Source of the DNA: Flavobacterium psychroterrae
GTDB lineage: Bacteria; Bacteroidota; Bacteroidia; Flavobacteriales; Flavobacteriaceae
Length of the DNA: 64,000 nucleotides
Assembly (NCBI RefSeq): GCF_018380615.1
Contig: NZ_JAGYVZ010000013.1
Span: 62,001-126,000 of the forward strand
Reading direction: 5' to 3'
The translations under genes were made by a program, and so were the position numbers. The notes beneath the pieces are model-generated. The model made no database searches. It had not been told where the DNA came from and saw only the letters and a list, made by a program, of their open reading frames with translations. This document shows positions 25,213-33,279 of this stretch, in pieces; within the stretch, counting starts at the first letter, position 1, and each line of letters starts with the position of its first letter.

Positions 25213-25524
25213 ATGACTAATATGGAACCTATTGAAACTATGGAAATCAAAGACAATACTTTTGCAAGACAATTTGAAACCATAGTCCCTGAAGGATTAC
25301 TTTCTGTTGAATATTCATTTCAGGAAAAGAAAATCTTCCTGACAAAAATCAACAAACCTGAAGGGTATGAAAATCAAGCAATAATTGATCAAGTGCTTAA
25401 AAGCATCATGGACATTATCATTGAAAAGAAATTTAAACTAATGCCTATTCATCCCAGAATCGTATTATTCATCAAAAAAAATCCTGTGTACAAAGAACTA
25501 CTTCCACCGGGAATCCGAATTTAA
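25213..25524 (+). CDS. Small GNAT-like N-acetyltransferase (YjdJ/COG2388 type)
   Basis: The 103-residue protein has the compact fold of the small GNAT-like group: a strand LLSVEYSFQEKKIFLTKI near 29-46, a helix QAIIDQVLKSIMDIIIEKKF near 55-74 and KLMPIHPRIVLFIKKNPVYKELL near 75-97. Proteins of this type lack the usual long acetyl-CoA loop, and their targets are unknown. In-frame ATGs at 25213, 25222 and 25240 are all possible starts; the homology begins near the third. A short upstream reading frame (25169-25216) overlaps the first start. Confidence 0.72.
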   Translation: MTNMEPIETMEIKDNTFARQFETIVPEGLLSVEYSFQEKKIFLTKINKPEGYENQAIIDQVLKSIMDIIIEKKFKLMPIHPRIVLFIKKNPVYKELLPPGIRI

Positions 25525-25621
25525 TTTTAAAATAACAAATAAGGCTCAGCCACAGCCCACCGATAACCATGTAAATAAGTAACATTGTTAATCCGGTGAC
25601 TAAGTCTTTGATATAATTCAT
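25472..25621 (-). CDS. Possible small membrane protein
   Basis: From the ATG at 25619-25621, a 49-residue product begins MNYIKDLVTGLTMLLIYMVI and has one strong hydrophobic segment at about residues 9-30. It overlaps the 3' end of the convergent acetyltransferase gene by 53 bases. No family is recognised and no full promoter is seen, so it may not be real. The hydrophobic helix starting right after a short polar N-terminus is the only support. Confidence 0.35.
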   Translation of the reverse strand: MNYIKDLVTGLTMLLIYMVIGGLWLSLICYFKIKFGFPVEVVLCTQDFF

Positions 25622-25662
25622 TAAGGTTACACAAATAAACCTATATGTCTCAAATTTTAAAC

Positions 25663-25694
25663 AAAAAAAGCACAAGAATTAACTTGTGCTTTTT
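25663..25694 (-). terminator. Terminator of the ABC-F gene
   Basis: AAGCACAAG and CTTGTGCTT form a stem over AATTAA with A and T runs on either side. It lies 24 bases past the ABC-F stop codon. Confidence 0.85.
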
Positions 25695-25717
25695 ACTATT
25701 TATTTATTTAAGCAAAA

Positions 25718-27352
25718 TTACTTTTCGATCTCTTTCATAGAATCCATTTTTTTATGCGCTAAGAAACCTGCAACATCTTCAAAATGTTCTTTCACACGTT
25801 TGTTTCCAAACTCAAAAACTTTAGTTGCTAATCCGTCAAGGAAATCACGATCGTGAGAAACCAGGATTAAAGTTCCGTCAAAATCACGCAATGCATCTTT
25901 AATAATATCTTTTGTCTTCATATCTAAGTGATTTGAAGGCTCATCCAGAATCAATAAATTCACTGGTTCAAGCAATAATTTAATCATTGCCAAACGCGTT
26001 TTTTCTCCTCCTGAAAGTACTTTTACTTTCTTGGTAATATCATCGCCCTGAAACATAAAAGCTCCAAGAATATTTTTAATCTGAGTTCTTACATCTCCCA
26101 CCGCAATTGCATCGATAGTTTCAAAAATGGTAGCATTTTCATCTAATAATGAAGCCTGATTTTGGGCAAAATATCCAATTTGTGAATTATGTCCAATTTC
26201 TACACTTCCTTCATCGATACCTATTTCTTTCATAATCGCTTTGATCATAGTCGATTTTCCTTCACCATTTTTACCTACAAAAGCAACTTTTTCACCTCTT
26301 TCGATAACAATATTAGCATCTTTAAAAACGACATGATCTCCGTATGACTTAGAAAGTTCTTTTACCACTACAGGATATTGTCCTGAACGTGCTGCCGGCG
26401 GGAATTTCAATTTCAATGCAGAGTTATCTACTTCATCAACTTGTACAATCACCAGTTTCTCAAGCATTTTAACACGTGATTGAACTGCATCTGTTTTAGA
26501 GAATGTTCCTTTAAAACGATCAATAAAAGTTCTGTTATCAGCAATCATTTTTTGCTGTTCATCATATGCTTTTTGCTGGTGAATACGACGATCTTTTCTT
26601 AACTCTAAATAATGAGAATATTTTGCTTTATAATCGTAGATTCTTCCCATGGTAACCTCGATAGTACGATTTGTGATATTATCTACAAATGCTCTATCGT
26701 GGGAAATTACCACAACTGCTTTTGCCTGAGTTAATAAGAAATCTTCTAACCATTGAATACTTTCAATATCCATGTGGTTGGTTGGCTCATCCAGTAAAAT
26801 CAAATCCGGTTTTTGAAGTAAAATCTTCGCCAGTTCAATTCGCATTCTCCATCCTCCTGAAAATTCAGATGTCTGACGTGTAAAATCTTCACGCTCAAAA
26901 CCTAAACCAACTAAAATCTTTTCAACTTCAGCTTCGTAATTTACTTCTTCGATTGCATAAAATTTCTCGCTTAAGTCAGAAACTCTTTCGATTAATTTCA
27001 TGTAAGCATCACTTTCATAATCTGTACGAACGGTTAATTGCTCGTTGATTTCATCAATTTCGGCTTTCATTTTAAAAATTTCACCAAAAGCTTTTGATGC
27101 TTCTTCCATTACAGTTGCACCATCCTGAGTTAATAAATGCTGAGGCAAATACGCCACAATAGCATCTTTAGGAGCAGAGATACTTCCGGTAGAAGGCTTG
27201 CTTTGACCGGCAATTATTTTTAAAAGTGTCGATTTACCCGCACCATTTTTACCCATAAGGGCAATTTTATCATTTTCATTTATAGCAAAAGAAACATCGC
27301 TAAATAGTGTAGTTCCACCAAACTGAACCGAAATATCGTTAACTGTAATCAT
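25718..27352 (-). CDS. ABC-F family ATPase (ribosome-associated type)
   Basis: The 544-residue soluble protein has two ABC ATPase domains and no membrane region, the ABC-F plan. Walker A motifs are GKNGAGKST near 34-42 and GKNGEGKST near 358-366; signatures are FSGGWRMR and LSGGEKTR; Walker B motifs are LILLDEPTNHMD and LLILDEPSNHLD. ABC-F proteins act on translating ribosomes, and some confer antibiotic resistance. Length and the first start (ITVNDISVQFGGTTLFSDVS) are closest to the YbiT-like housekeeping group rather than a resistance type. Exact subtype not settled. Confidence 0.9.
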   Translation of the reverse strand: MITVNDISVQFGGTTLFSDVSFAINENDKIALMGKNGAGKSTLLKIIAGQSKPSTGSISAPKDAIVAYLPQHLLTQDGATVMEEASKAFGEIFKMKAEIDEINEQLTVRTDYESDAYMKLIERVSDLSEKFYAIEEVNYEAEVEKILVGLGFEREDFTRQTSEFSGGWRMRIELAKILLQKPDLILLDEPTNHMDIESIQWLEDFLLTQAKAVVVISHDRAFVDNITNRTIEVTMGRIYDYKAKYSHYLELRKDRRIHQQKAYDEQQKMIADNRTFIDRFKGTFSKTDAVQSRVKMLEKLVIVQVDEVDNSALKLKFPPAARSGQYPVVVKELSKSYGDHVVFKDANIVIERGEKVAFVGKNGEGKSTMIKAIMKEIGIDEGSVEIGHNSQIGYFAQNQASLLDENATIFETIDAIAVGDVRTQIKNILGAFMFQGDDITKKVKVLSGGEKTRLAMIKLLLEPVNLLILDEPSNHLDMKTKDIIKDALRDFDGTLILVSHDRDFLDGLATKVFEFGNKRVKEHFEDVAGFLAHKKMDSMKEIEK

Positions 27353-27354
27353 TT

Positions 27355-27570
27355 AGATTTTAGATTTTTAGACCGCTTAGATTTTTAGACTTCTCAGCAA
27401 GTATTTTTTGAAAGCGCAAAGATAGATTAATTAGATAATTAGGCAATTAGAATTCTGAATTTTTAGATTATTGAATTGTCCGAAATTAGTAAAAGAGATT
27501 AAACTTCGGGCAGTAAACTCTAAAAATCTAAGAAATCTAAAAAATCCAACAATCTAAGAAGTCTGATAAA
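27355..27570. repeat. Inverted arrays of short TTTTTAGA-type units
   Basis: Left arm (27358-27402): TTTTAGATTTTTAGAC, then GCTTAGATTTTTAGACTTCT. Right arm (27518-27566): CTAAAAATCTAAGAAATC, then CTAAAAAATCCAACAATC, then TAAGAAGTCTGA. The right arm is a degenerate reverse complement of the left. The 115 bases between contain no gene. It fills most of the gap between the ABC-F gene and the response regulator gene. Confidence 0.7.
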
Positions 27571-27618
27571 ATTCCCAAATGTTTCCAGAAACAGAGGTTT
27601 ATTTTGAACTTGTATTCT

Positions 27619-27626
27619 TACATTTG
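27619..27626 (+). promoter_or_regulatory. -7 promoter element for the two-component operon
   Basis: TACATTTG matches TAnnTTTG, 21 bases before the response regulator ATG. The -33 half is not at normal spacing. Confidence 0.5.
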
Positions 27627-27647
27627 AAATACATAAAACAGGCAAGG

Positions 27648-28319
27648 ATGAAAATTTTAATAATAGAAGATGAAGCTGGTTTACGTGAAGTAGTGCAACA
27701 ATCACTTGAAAAAGAAAAATACATAGTAGAAACGGCACATGATTATATTTCAGGATTAGACAAATTAGGCGCATATGATTATGATTGTATTTTAATCGAC
27801 ATTATGCTGCCTAACGGAAATGGTCTTGATTTACTTCAGGAATTAAAACGACAAAAAAAGCAAAGTGCAGTTATTATAATTTCGGCAAAAGATGCTGTTG
27901 ATGATAAAGTAAAAGGACTGGATCTGGGTGCCGATGATTATTTAAGCAAACCATTTCATTTATCTGAATTGCATGCCCGAATCAAATCGGCAATTAGAAG
28001 GAACAATCATAATGGAGATAATTTGATCGTTTACAAAAATGTCACGCTTTCTCCCGAGCAAAGAACTGTTGCTATAGATAATAAGGAACTAATCCTGAAC
28101 CGAAAGGAATTTGATTTACTGTATTATTTTATCATCAATCCTAACCGATTAATTAATAAAACCGCTATTGCGGAATATGTTTGGGGCGATCACACAGATC
28201 AGGCTGACAATTTAGATTTTGTATATTCGCAGATTAAAAATTTACGAAAAAAACTAAAAGAAAGTGATGCCGAAATTGATATTCAGGCGGTTTACGGTAT
28301 TGGTTATAAAATGAATTAA
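27648..28319 (+). CDS. OmpR/PhoB-family response regulator
   Basis: The 223-residue regulator has a receiver domain (about 1-115; phosphate-accepting Asp51 in LIDIMLPNG, acidic pocket IEDE at 6-9, Lys in LSKPFH near 101) and a C-terminal winged-helix domain (from about 125; NRKEFDLLYYFIINPNRLI and the end FVYSQIKNLRKKLK). I chose ATG 27648 because MKILIIEDE is the family start; a longer reading has no support. The sensor kinase gene overlaps its stop by one base (TAATG), so the two are coupled. Three PepSY-like genes follow the kinase. Confidence 0.93.
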   Translation: MKILIIEDEAGLREVVQQSLEKEKYIVETAHDYISGLDKLGAYDYDCILIDIMLPNGNGLDLLQELKRQKKQSAVIIISAKDAVDDKVKGLDLGADDYLSKPFHLSELHARIKSAIRRNNHNGDNLIVYKNVTLSPEQRTVAIDNKELILNRKEFDLLYYFIINPNRLINKTAIAEYVWGDHTDQADNLDFVYSQIKNLRKKLKESDAEIDIQAVYGIGYKMN

Positions 28320-29590
28320 TGAAATTACAAAACTACACACTTCGCTATCTCGCCATAACATTATTGCTTGTAATCCCAATTTGGGCAGGAATTTTTTATG
28401 TGCTAATTCTCGATGAAGTGTATGACAATATTGACGATGATTTAAAAAACTCTAAAATTATAATTGTTCGTCATGCTTTTGCAAACAAAGAATTATTGAA
28501 TTCACCTGAATTTGGAATCAATAAATTCACGATAAAGCCACTTCCTAAAGGTCAATATTCTCATAAAGAAGAGTTTTCAACCTTAAAAGAATTCATGGAA
28601 TATGATAATGACAACGAACCCATCAGAACATTAAAAACGGTATTTGATGATGACAAAGGCAACTCATATGAATTAATTATAAAAGCTTCGATCGTTGAAG
28701 AAGATGAATTATTAGAAGATTTATTTTTGGCGTTAATAGGTTTATATGTTATGCTTGTAATTAGCATATTGCTGGTAAACCGTTTACTTTTAAAAAGAAT
28801 CTGGAAATCATTTCATGTTATTTTAGATAACCTAAAAGAAATTAAATTAGGAACCGGCAGCAAATTAAAACCTATAAATTCTTCGATAGATGAATTTATT
28901 ATTTTAGAAAAAGAGGTCGAAAAAATGTTGACCAGAAATGAAATGTTATACGCAAGTCAGAAGCAATTTATCGAAAATGCTTCCCACGAACTACAAACTC
29001 CTCTGGCAATAAGCATTAATAAACTTGAATTATTTGCTGAGAACAATATTCTTCCTGATGAACAAATGATGGAATTAGGAAAAATAACAGATACATTAAA
29101 TCGATTAACAAAACTGAACAAATCTTTATTAATGTTATCCAAAATAGAAAACCAGCAATTTTCTGAAGAAAAAAACATTAACTTTAATGAGCTCGTTTTA
29201 TTATTAGTCGAAGATTATGCTGATTTGTCAGATTATAAAAAAGTAAAAATCACCGTAACACAAAATGATTCTTTGCATTTCATGATAAACAAGGGATTAG
29301 CAATAGCATTGATTAGTAATCTATTAAAGAATGCCATAATCCATAATCATCCTAATGGTTTTGTAAACTTCATCATTAACAAAAACGATATCATAATTTC
29401 GAATAGTGCAAACAATTCTCCATTAAATCCTGAAGTAATTTTCAACAGATTCTATCGCCACACTACAACTAATGAATCAACAGGTTTAGGATTATCGATT
29501 GTAAAATCTATTATAAACAATTATTCAATTACTATAGAATATCTGTTTACCAAAAACCATCAGTTTAAAATTATTTTTCCAAAAAAGTAG
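28319..29590 (+). CDS. Two-component sensor histidine kinase
   Basis: The 423-residue kinase has two transmembrane helices (about 9-30 and 134-154) around a roughly 100-residue periplasmic sensor region, then a HAMP-like linker, the dimerisation domain with the phosphorylated His223 in ENASHELQTPL, and the ATPase domain with NLLKNAIIHNHPNG and STGLGLSIV. It partners the overlapping response regulator. The periplasmic region has no recognised sensor fold. The downstream PepSY-like secreted proteins may be its ligands or its targets. Confidence 0.92.
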   Translation: MKLQNYTLRYLAITLLLVIPIWAGIFYVLILDEVYDNIDDDLKNSKIIIVRHAFANKELLNSPEFGINKFTIKPLPKGQYSHKEEFSTLKEFMEYDNDNEPIRTLKTVFDDDKGNSYELIIKASIVEEDELLEDLFLALIGLYVMLVISILLVNRLLLKRIWKSFHVILDNLKEIKLGTGSKLKPINSSIDEFIILEKEVEKMLTRNEMLYASQKQFIENASHELQTPLAISINKLELFAENNILPDEQMMELGKITDTLNRLTKLNKSLLMLSKIENQQFSEEKNINFNELVLLLVEDYADLSDYKKVKITVTQNDSLHFMINKGLAIALISNLLKNAIIHNHPNGFVNFIINKNDIIISNSANNSPLNPEVIFNRFYRHTTTNESTGLGLSIVKSIINNYSITIEYLFTKNHQFKIIFPKK

Positions 29591-29634
29591 TCTTTTTATT
29601 ATTCTTTCCTAATTGTTTCCAAATTCAGGTATTA

Positions 29635-29650
29635 ATCTTGTATCAGAATT
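29635..29650 (+). promoter_or_regulatory. Shared upstream motif, copy 1
   Basis: ATCTTGTATCAGAATT lies 13 bases before the first PepSY-like gene. Almost the same sequence lies at 30709-30724 before the third. The motif overlaps a -7-like TAATCTTG, so it may be a promoter with a regulator site for the neighbouring response regulator. Confidence 0.55.
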
Positions 29651-29663
29651 TAAACATACAATT

Positions 29664-30107
29664 ATGAAAACGAAATTAAATTTGGCTACATGCCTAATTG
29701 CAGGATTAGCATTTGGATTTTCAGCAAATGCACAAAAAACAACAATTACAAAAGCTGCTTTGCCAGCAAATGCTCAGACTTTTTTAAAAACTCATTTCGC
29801 AGGACAAGAGCCATCTTACATTATTAAAGATAAAGAAACTTTCTCCACAGATTATAAAGTTCAGTTTACAAACAATACTGAGGTAGAATTTGACGGAAAA
29901 GGAAATTGGGAAGAAGTTGATGGAAATCATACTGCAATTCCTGCTGCAATAATTCCTAAAACAATTGCAACTTATTTAAAAGCAAATTTTGCTAACACAA
30001 CAGTAACCAAAATCAGTAAAGACTATAATGGTTATGAAGTAGATATAAACAACGGATTAGAACTGGAATTTAACTCTAAAGGCATCTTTACAAGAATCGA
30101 CAATTAA
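29664..30107 (+). CDS. PepSY-like (DUF2874) periplasmic protein 1
   Basis: The 147-residue protein has a signal peptide ending at about residue 23 (FGFSANAQ), then two copies of the small PepSY-like/DUF2874 fold: about 30-85 (ALPANAQTFLKTHFAGQEPS, EFDGKGNWEEVDGN) and about 90-147 (IPKTIATYLKANFANTTVTK, ELEFNSKGIFTRID). Such proteins are often found beside two-component systems and resemble beta-lactamase-inhibitor folds. The start at 29664 is supported by the signal peptide. It is most similar to the third gene of the set. Confidence 0.85.
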   Translation: MKTKLNLATCLIAGLAFGFSANAQKTTITKAALPANAQTFLKTHFAGQEPSYIIKDKETFSTDYKVQFTNNTEVEFDGKGNWEEVDGNHTAIPAAIIPKTIATYLKANFANTTVTKISKDYNGYEVDINNGLELEFNSKGIFTRIDN

Positions 30108-30132
30108 GCATTTACATTTTAAAAACACCATC

Positions 30133-30594
30133 ATGAAAAAAATATTATTATCAGGTTTTATCGCCTTATCACTTTTATTCACTACAACATCTTGTGACAG
30201 CGATGACGACGATCGCGAAACAGTAATTACAGCTACGGATTTACCACAAACGGCAAGTACATTTATTACAACATATTTTCCTAATGCTACTTATCAGGTA
30301 ATAAAAAAACAGGACAAACCAGATGCAGACGGCTCTATATATGATGTTTATTTAACAAATGATTTTGAAATTGATTTTGATGCTAATGGAAACTGGATTG
30401 ACATTGATGGAAATCATCAGGCAATTCCTGTTGAGTTGATTCCTGAAAAAATCAGCATTTATATCACAACAAATTATCCAAACCAGTTTGTAACTTCAAT
30501 TGACAATGAAAAAACTTTTATTGAAGTTGAACTTTCTAACAATCTTGAATTAGTTTTTGATCTTCAGGGAAATTTTATCCGAATTGATAAATAA
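30133..30594 (+). CDS. PepSY-like (DUF2874) lipoprotein 2
   Basis: The 153-residue member of the set is a lipoprotein: the lipobox TTSC ends at residue 21 and is followed by DSDDDDRE, an acidic stretch like the surface-export signals of Bacteroidota lipoproteins. The two PepSY-like units (DLPQTASTFITTYFPNATYQ, then IPEKISIYITTNYPNQFVT) match those of its neighbours. It starts 25 bases after the first gene and ends before a terminator, so it is likely co-transcribed with it. Confidence 0.85.
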   Translation: MKKILLSGFIALSLLFTTTSCDSDDDDRETVITATDLPQTASTFITTYFPNATYQVIKKQDKPDADGSIYDVYLTNDFEIDFDANGNWIDIDGNHQAIPVELIPEKISIYITTNYPNQFVTSIDNEKTFIEVELSNNLELVFDLQGNFIRIDK

Positions 30595-30615
30595 ACACGC
30601 AATTACAGAAATCAT

Positions 30616-30643
30616 AAGCTCCGAATTTAATTTCGGGGCTTTT
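30616..30643 (+). terminator. Terminator after the PepSY-like lipoprotein gene
   Basis: AAGCTCCGAA and TTCGGGGCTT form a stem with one non-pairing position, followed by a T-rich run. Confidence 0.75.
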
Positions 30644-30708
30644 CTTTTTTAAGATATTTCGTTTTTTAATTTATACCAATATTCTTACCTCTTTAAAAAT
30701 TTAATCTT

Positions 30709-30724
30709 ATCTTGTATAAGAATC
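30709..30724 (+). promoter_or_regulatory. Shared upstream motif, copy 2
   Basis: ATCTTGTATAAGAATC, 15 bases before the third PepSY-like gene, differs from the copy at 29635-29650 at only two of sixteen positions. Confidence 0.55.
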
Positions 30725-30739
30725 AAAAATCAGTAATAT

Positions 30740-31183
30740 ATGAGAACGAAATTGAACGTGATAGCCAGTCTAATTACAGGATTACTATTTGGACTTTCAG
30801 CAAATGCACAAAAAACAATAATTAAAAAAGAAGCTTTACCTGCAAATGCTCAAACTTTCTTAAAGACTCACTTTGGATCAAAAAAACCCAGTTATATAAT
30901 TGAGGACAAAGAAATCCTTTCTACAGAATATAAGGTTCAATTTGATAATAAAATGGAAATAGAATTTGATAAAAAAGGAAACTGGAAAGAAGTTGATGGA
31001 AACAGCTCCAAAATACCTTCATCTATTATTCCGAAAAAAATTGCTTCTTATGTGAAAGACAACTTTCGCAAAGAAAAAATAACCAAAATAGAAATAGGAA
31101 CTTCTGGTTATGAAACAAAACTTACCAACGGTTTAGAATTAAAATTCACCTTAAAAGGAGATTTTACTAAAATTGATAAATAG
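30740..31183 (+). CDS. PepSY-like (DUF2874) periplasmic protein 3
   Basis: The 147-residue protein is a close paralogue of the gene at 29664, with the same length, signal peptide (FGLSANAQ), second-unit layout and much of the wording (ALPANAQTFLKTHFGSKKPS, EFDKKGNWKEVDGN). It differs in being much richer in lysine. It has its own leader and its own copy of the upstream motif. The relation is best explained by duplication of the first gene together with its promoter. Confidence 0.85.
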   Translation: MRTKLNVIASLITGLLFGLSANAQKTIIKKEALPANAQTFLKTHFGSKKPSYIIEDKEILSTEYKVQFDNKMEIEFDKKGNWKEVDGNSSKIPSSIIPKKIASYVKDNFRKEKITKIEIGTSGYETKLTNGLELKFTLKGDFTKIDK

Positions 31184-31196
31184 TACTTAATAAAAA

Positions 31197-31245
31197 ACAA
31201 CAAACCCGACAAGTTTATAAAAACCAGTCAGGTTTGTTGCTTTTT
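31197..31245 (+). terminator. Terminator-like hairpin after the third PepSY-like gene
   Basis: AACAAACCCGAC and GTCAGGTTTGTT form an imperfect stem, then T-rich sequence. The stem is related to the hairpin at 24135-24167. Confidence 0.7.
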
Positions 31246-31281
31246 GAAATTATCATATTATCAAATTGACTAATTATCTAA

Positions 31282-32457
31282 TTAATCTTTTCTCCATTTT
31301 TTAGTTTCCTCAAAAATGTGTTCCAGTATTGCAGCTTCCGTTGCATCGAAATCTATGTTTCGTCTGCCCATCACTAATCTTGCGGTTTCAAAAGCCTTTT
31401 TAGTAATGTAAGTTGTAAAACCTGCTGCTCCGCCCCATGAAAAACTCGGAACAAAATTGCGGGGAAAACCACTTCCGAATATATTAGCACTTACTCCTAC
31501 TACAGTTCCGGTATTGAACATAGTATTGATTCCGCATTTACTATGATCACCCATCATTAAACCACAAAACTGAAGTCCGGTTTTTGCAAAACCTTCTGTT
31601 TCATAGCTCCATAATTTTACTTCTTCGTAATTGTTTTTCAAATTTGAGTTGTTACTATCTGCACCAATATTACACCATTCTCCTAAAACTGAATCTCCTA
31701 AAAATCCATCATGCCCTTTGTTTGAATTTGCAAAAAGAACAGAGTTTTTAACCTCTCCTCCTATTCTTGATCCCGGACCAACTGTTGTTGCGCCGTAAAC
31801 TTTTGCGCTTATTTTTACCTGTGCGTTTTCGCATAAAGCAAAAGGACCACGAATTACGGTTCCTTCCATAATTTCGCTATTCTTACCTATATATATAGGA
31901 CCGTTTGAAGCATTTAGGGTCACAAATTCTAATTTTGCTCCTTCTTCAATAAATATATTTTCGGGCGCAATTACATTTACGCTTTTTGGGATGGGCTGTG
32001 ATTTTCTGTCTTCGGTTAAATAGATAAAGTCTTCACGGATTGCAGCATCATTTTTAGAGAAAATATCCCAAGTATGTTCTACAGTCAAGGCTTCCCCATT
32101 ATACTGAATGATTTCGTAAGTGTCAAAATCTACTTCTTCCTGATTTTCATTTGTAAAAAAAGCAATTACATCATCGCCTTTAAAAATTGCCTGATTTTCT
32201 TTTAAGTCAGAAACCATTTCAGTAAGCGTATCATTTGGTAAATACGCCGCATTGATCATAACATTTTCTTCTAATTCTACCATTGGGAATTTCTCTGACA
32301 GATATTCTTCGGTAATAGTTGTTATTGTCGAACCTAAACGCGCTTCCCATTTCTGGCGAATCGTCATTATTCCAATTAATATATCAGCAACAGGTCTTGT
32401 AAAAGTAAAAGGGAGTAAAGCATTCCGGACGGGACCGTCAAAAAGAATGTAATTCAT
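31282..32457 (-). CDS. GlmU-like sugar-nucleotidyltransferase/hexapeptide protein
   Basis: The 391-residue protein resembles the alternative bacterial GlmU group of Bacteroidota. The N-terminal half (YILFDGPVRNALLPFTFTRP, residues 3-22) has a nucleotidyltransferase-like start but lacks the usual G-x-G-T-R-M P-loop. The C-terminal half (from about 180) is a left-handed beta-helix of hexapeptide repeats (GPIYIGKNSEIMEGTVIRGP, GATTVGPGSRIGGEVKNSVL). It may supply UDP-GlcNAc for cell-wall or surface sugars, but the reaction has not been shown here. It lies downstream of rpmE2 on the same strand. Confidence 0.8.
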   Translation of the reverse strand: MNYILFDGPVRNALLPFTFTRPVADILIGIMTIRQKWEARLGSTITTITEEYLSEKFPMVELEENVMINAAYLPNDTLTEMVSDLKENQAIFKGDDVIAFFTNENQEEVDFDTYEIIQYNGEALTVEHTWDIFSKNDAAIREDFIYLTEDRKSQPIPKSVNVIAPENIFIEEGAKLEFVTLNASNGPIYIGKNSEIMEGTVIRGPFALCENAQVKISAKVYGATTVGPGSRIGGEVKNSVLFANSNKGHDGFLGDSVLGEWCNIGADSNNSNLKNNYEEVKLWSYETEGFAKTGLQFCGLMMGDHSKCGINTMFNTGTVVGVSANIFGSGFPRNFVPSFSWGGAAGFTTYITKKAFETARLVMGRRNIDFDATEAAILEHIFEETKKWRKD

Positions 32458-32732
32458 AAATATTAAATTTGGTACTTGTTAAAAAATTGATTTGGTTATC
32501 GGGTTCAAAGTTACAAATATTTTATTTGTCTCATTAAACGTATTGAAATCGCGTATTGAAATTTTACTACAAAGTGCACAAAGCTTTTTATCAGCCGGTT
32601 TTATAAAAACACAAAGCTTTGCGTACTTGCTTCAATAACTTCACCAGAAAACCTTTGTAAACTTTGCGAAACCTTTTTGATCTCTGTAGTTAAAAAATTG
32701 AGACTATCATTTATAGCAAAAAATAACTCCAT
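32458..32732. other. Gene-free leader upstream of the GlmU-like gene
   Basis: No gene is visible in this stretch. A -7-like TAACTTTG (minus strand, 32513-32506) lies 48 bases before the GlmU-like start. Otherwise I see only AAAGCTTT-containing repeats (near 32580-32620) and no structured element I recognise. Confidence 0.5.
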
Positions 32733-32763
32733 AAAAAAAGCCTTCCGGATTGGAAGGCTTTAT
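32733..32763 (-). terminator. Terminator of rpmE2
   Basis: AAAGCCTTCC and GGAAGGCTTT form a stem over a four- to five-base loop with an A run on its left (T run on the transcribed strand). Confidence 0.8.
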
Positions 32764-32783
32764 ATAAGTAAAAACAGCTTTTA

Positions 32784-33035
32784 TTATTTAGCGTGTTTAG
32801 CGTATTTAGTTTTGAATTTATCAATACGTCCTGCAGTATCGATAAGTTTAGATTTACCAGTATAAAAAGGGTGAGATGTTCTAGAAATCTCCATTTTTAC
32901 AACTGGATACTCAACTCCGTCAACTTCAATTGTTTCTCTTGTATCTGCAGTAGATTTAGTGATAAAAATTTCGTCATTTGACATGTCTTTAAATGCAACT
33001 AATCTGTAATTTTCTGGGTGAATTCCTTTTTTCAT
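32784..33035 (-). CDS. rpmE2: 50S ribosomal protein L31, type B
   Basis: The 83-residue protein begins [17 protein letters not shown] and contains [20 protein letters not shown], the L31 signature. It has no cysteines, so it is the zinc-independent type B form, which in many bacteria replaces the zinc form when zinc is scarce. I see no type A copy in the window, and no Zur-box that I can recognise. A terminator separates it from the GlmU-like gene. Confidence 0.96.
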   Translation of the reverse strand: MKKGIHPENYRLVAFKDMSNDEIFITKSTADTRETIEVDGVEYPVVKMEISRTSHPFYTGKSKLIDTAGRIDKFKTKYAKHAK

Positions 33036-33151
33036 CTTTTCTTTTATTTATTGTTTAGAGCATTTTTATTTTGAAGCTTTTCCGTGGTTAGAAAAAGGTG
33101 TAAACAAAGGATACTCTTTTTTTGTTTAAAACGTTTAATTATTTGAGTTTG

Positions 33152-33180
33152 CAAATTTACAATTCTTTTTTAATATTCAA
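33152..33180 (-). promoter_or_regulatory. Promoter of rpmE2
   Basis: On the minus strand, TTG (33180-33178), 18 bases, then TAAATTTG (33159-33152), matching the Bacteroidota pattern. The leader is about 110 bases. Confidence 0.75.
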
Positions 33181-33249
33181 ATGTTTAGCCCACTTTTTTT
33201 TACTTAAATTCAAAAAGCTTTTTTTATCTCTGATTATATTGGGAATTGC

Positions 33250-33257
33250 TATATTTG
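33250..33257 (+). promoter_or_regulatory. -7 promoter element for the DUF4199 gene
   Basis: TATATTTG, 22 bases before ATG 33280, matches TAnnTTTG. Confidence 0.55.
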
Positions 33258-33279
33258 TGGATTAATAAATCATCGTTTT

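Noticed and set aside
25718..27352. Antibiotic-resistance ABC-F protein
   Set aside because: Both motif wording and length are closer to the housekeeping YbiT-like group; no regulatory leader peptide is seen.
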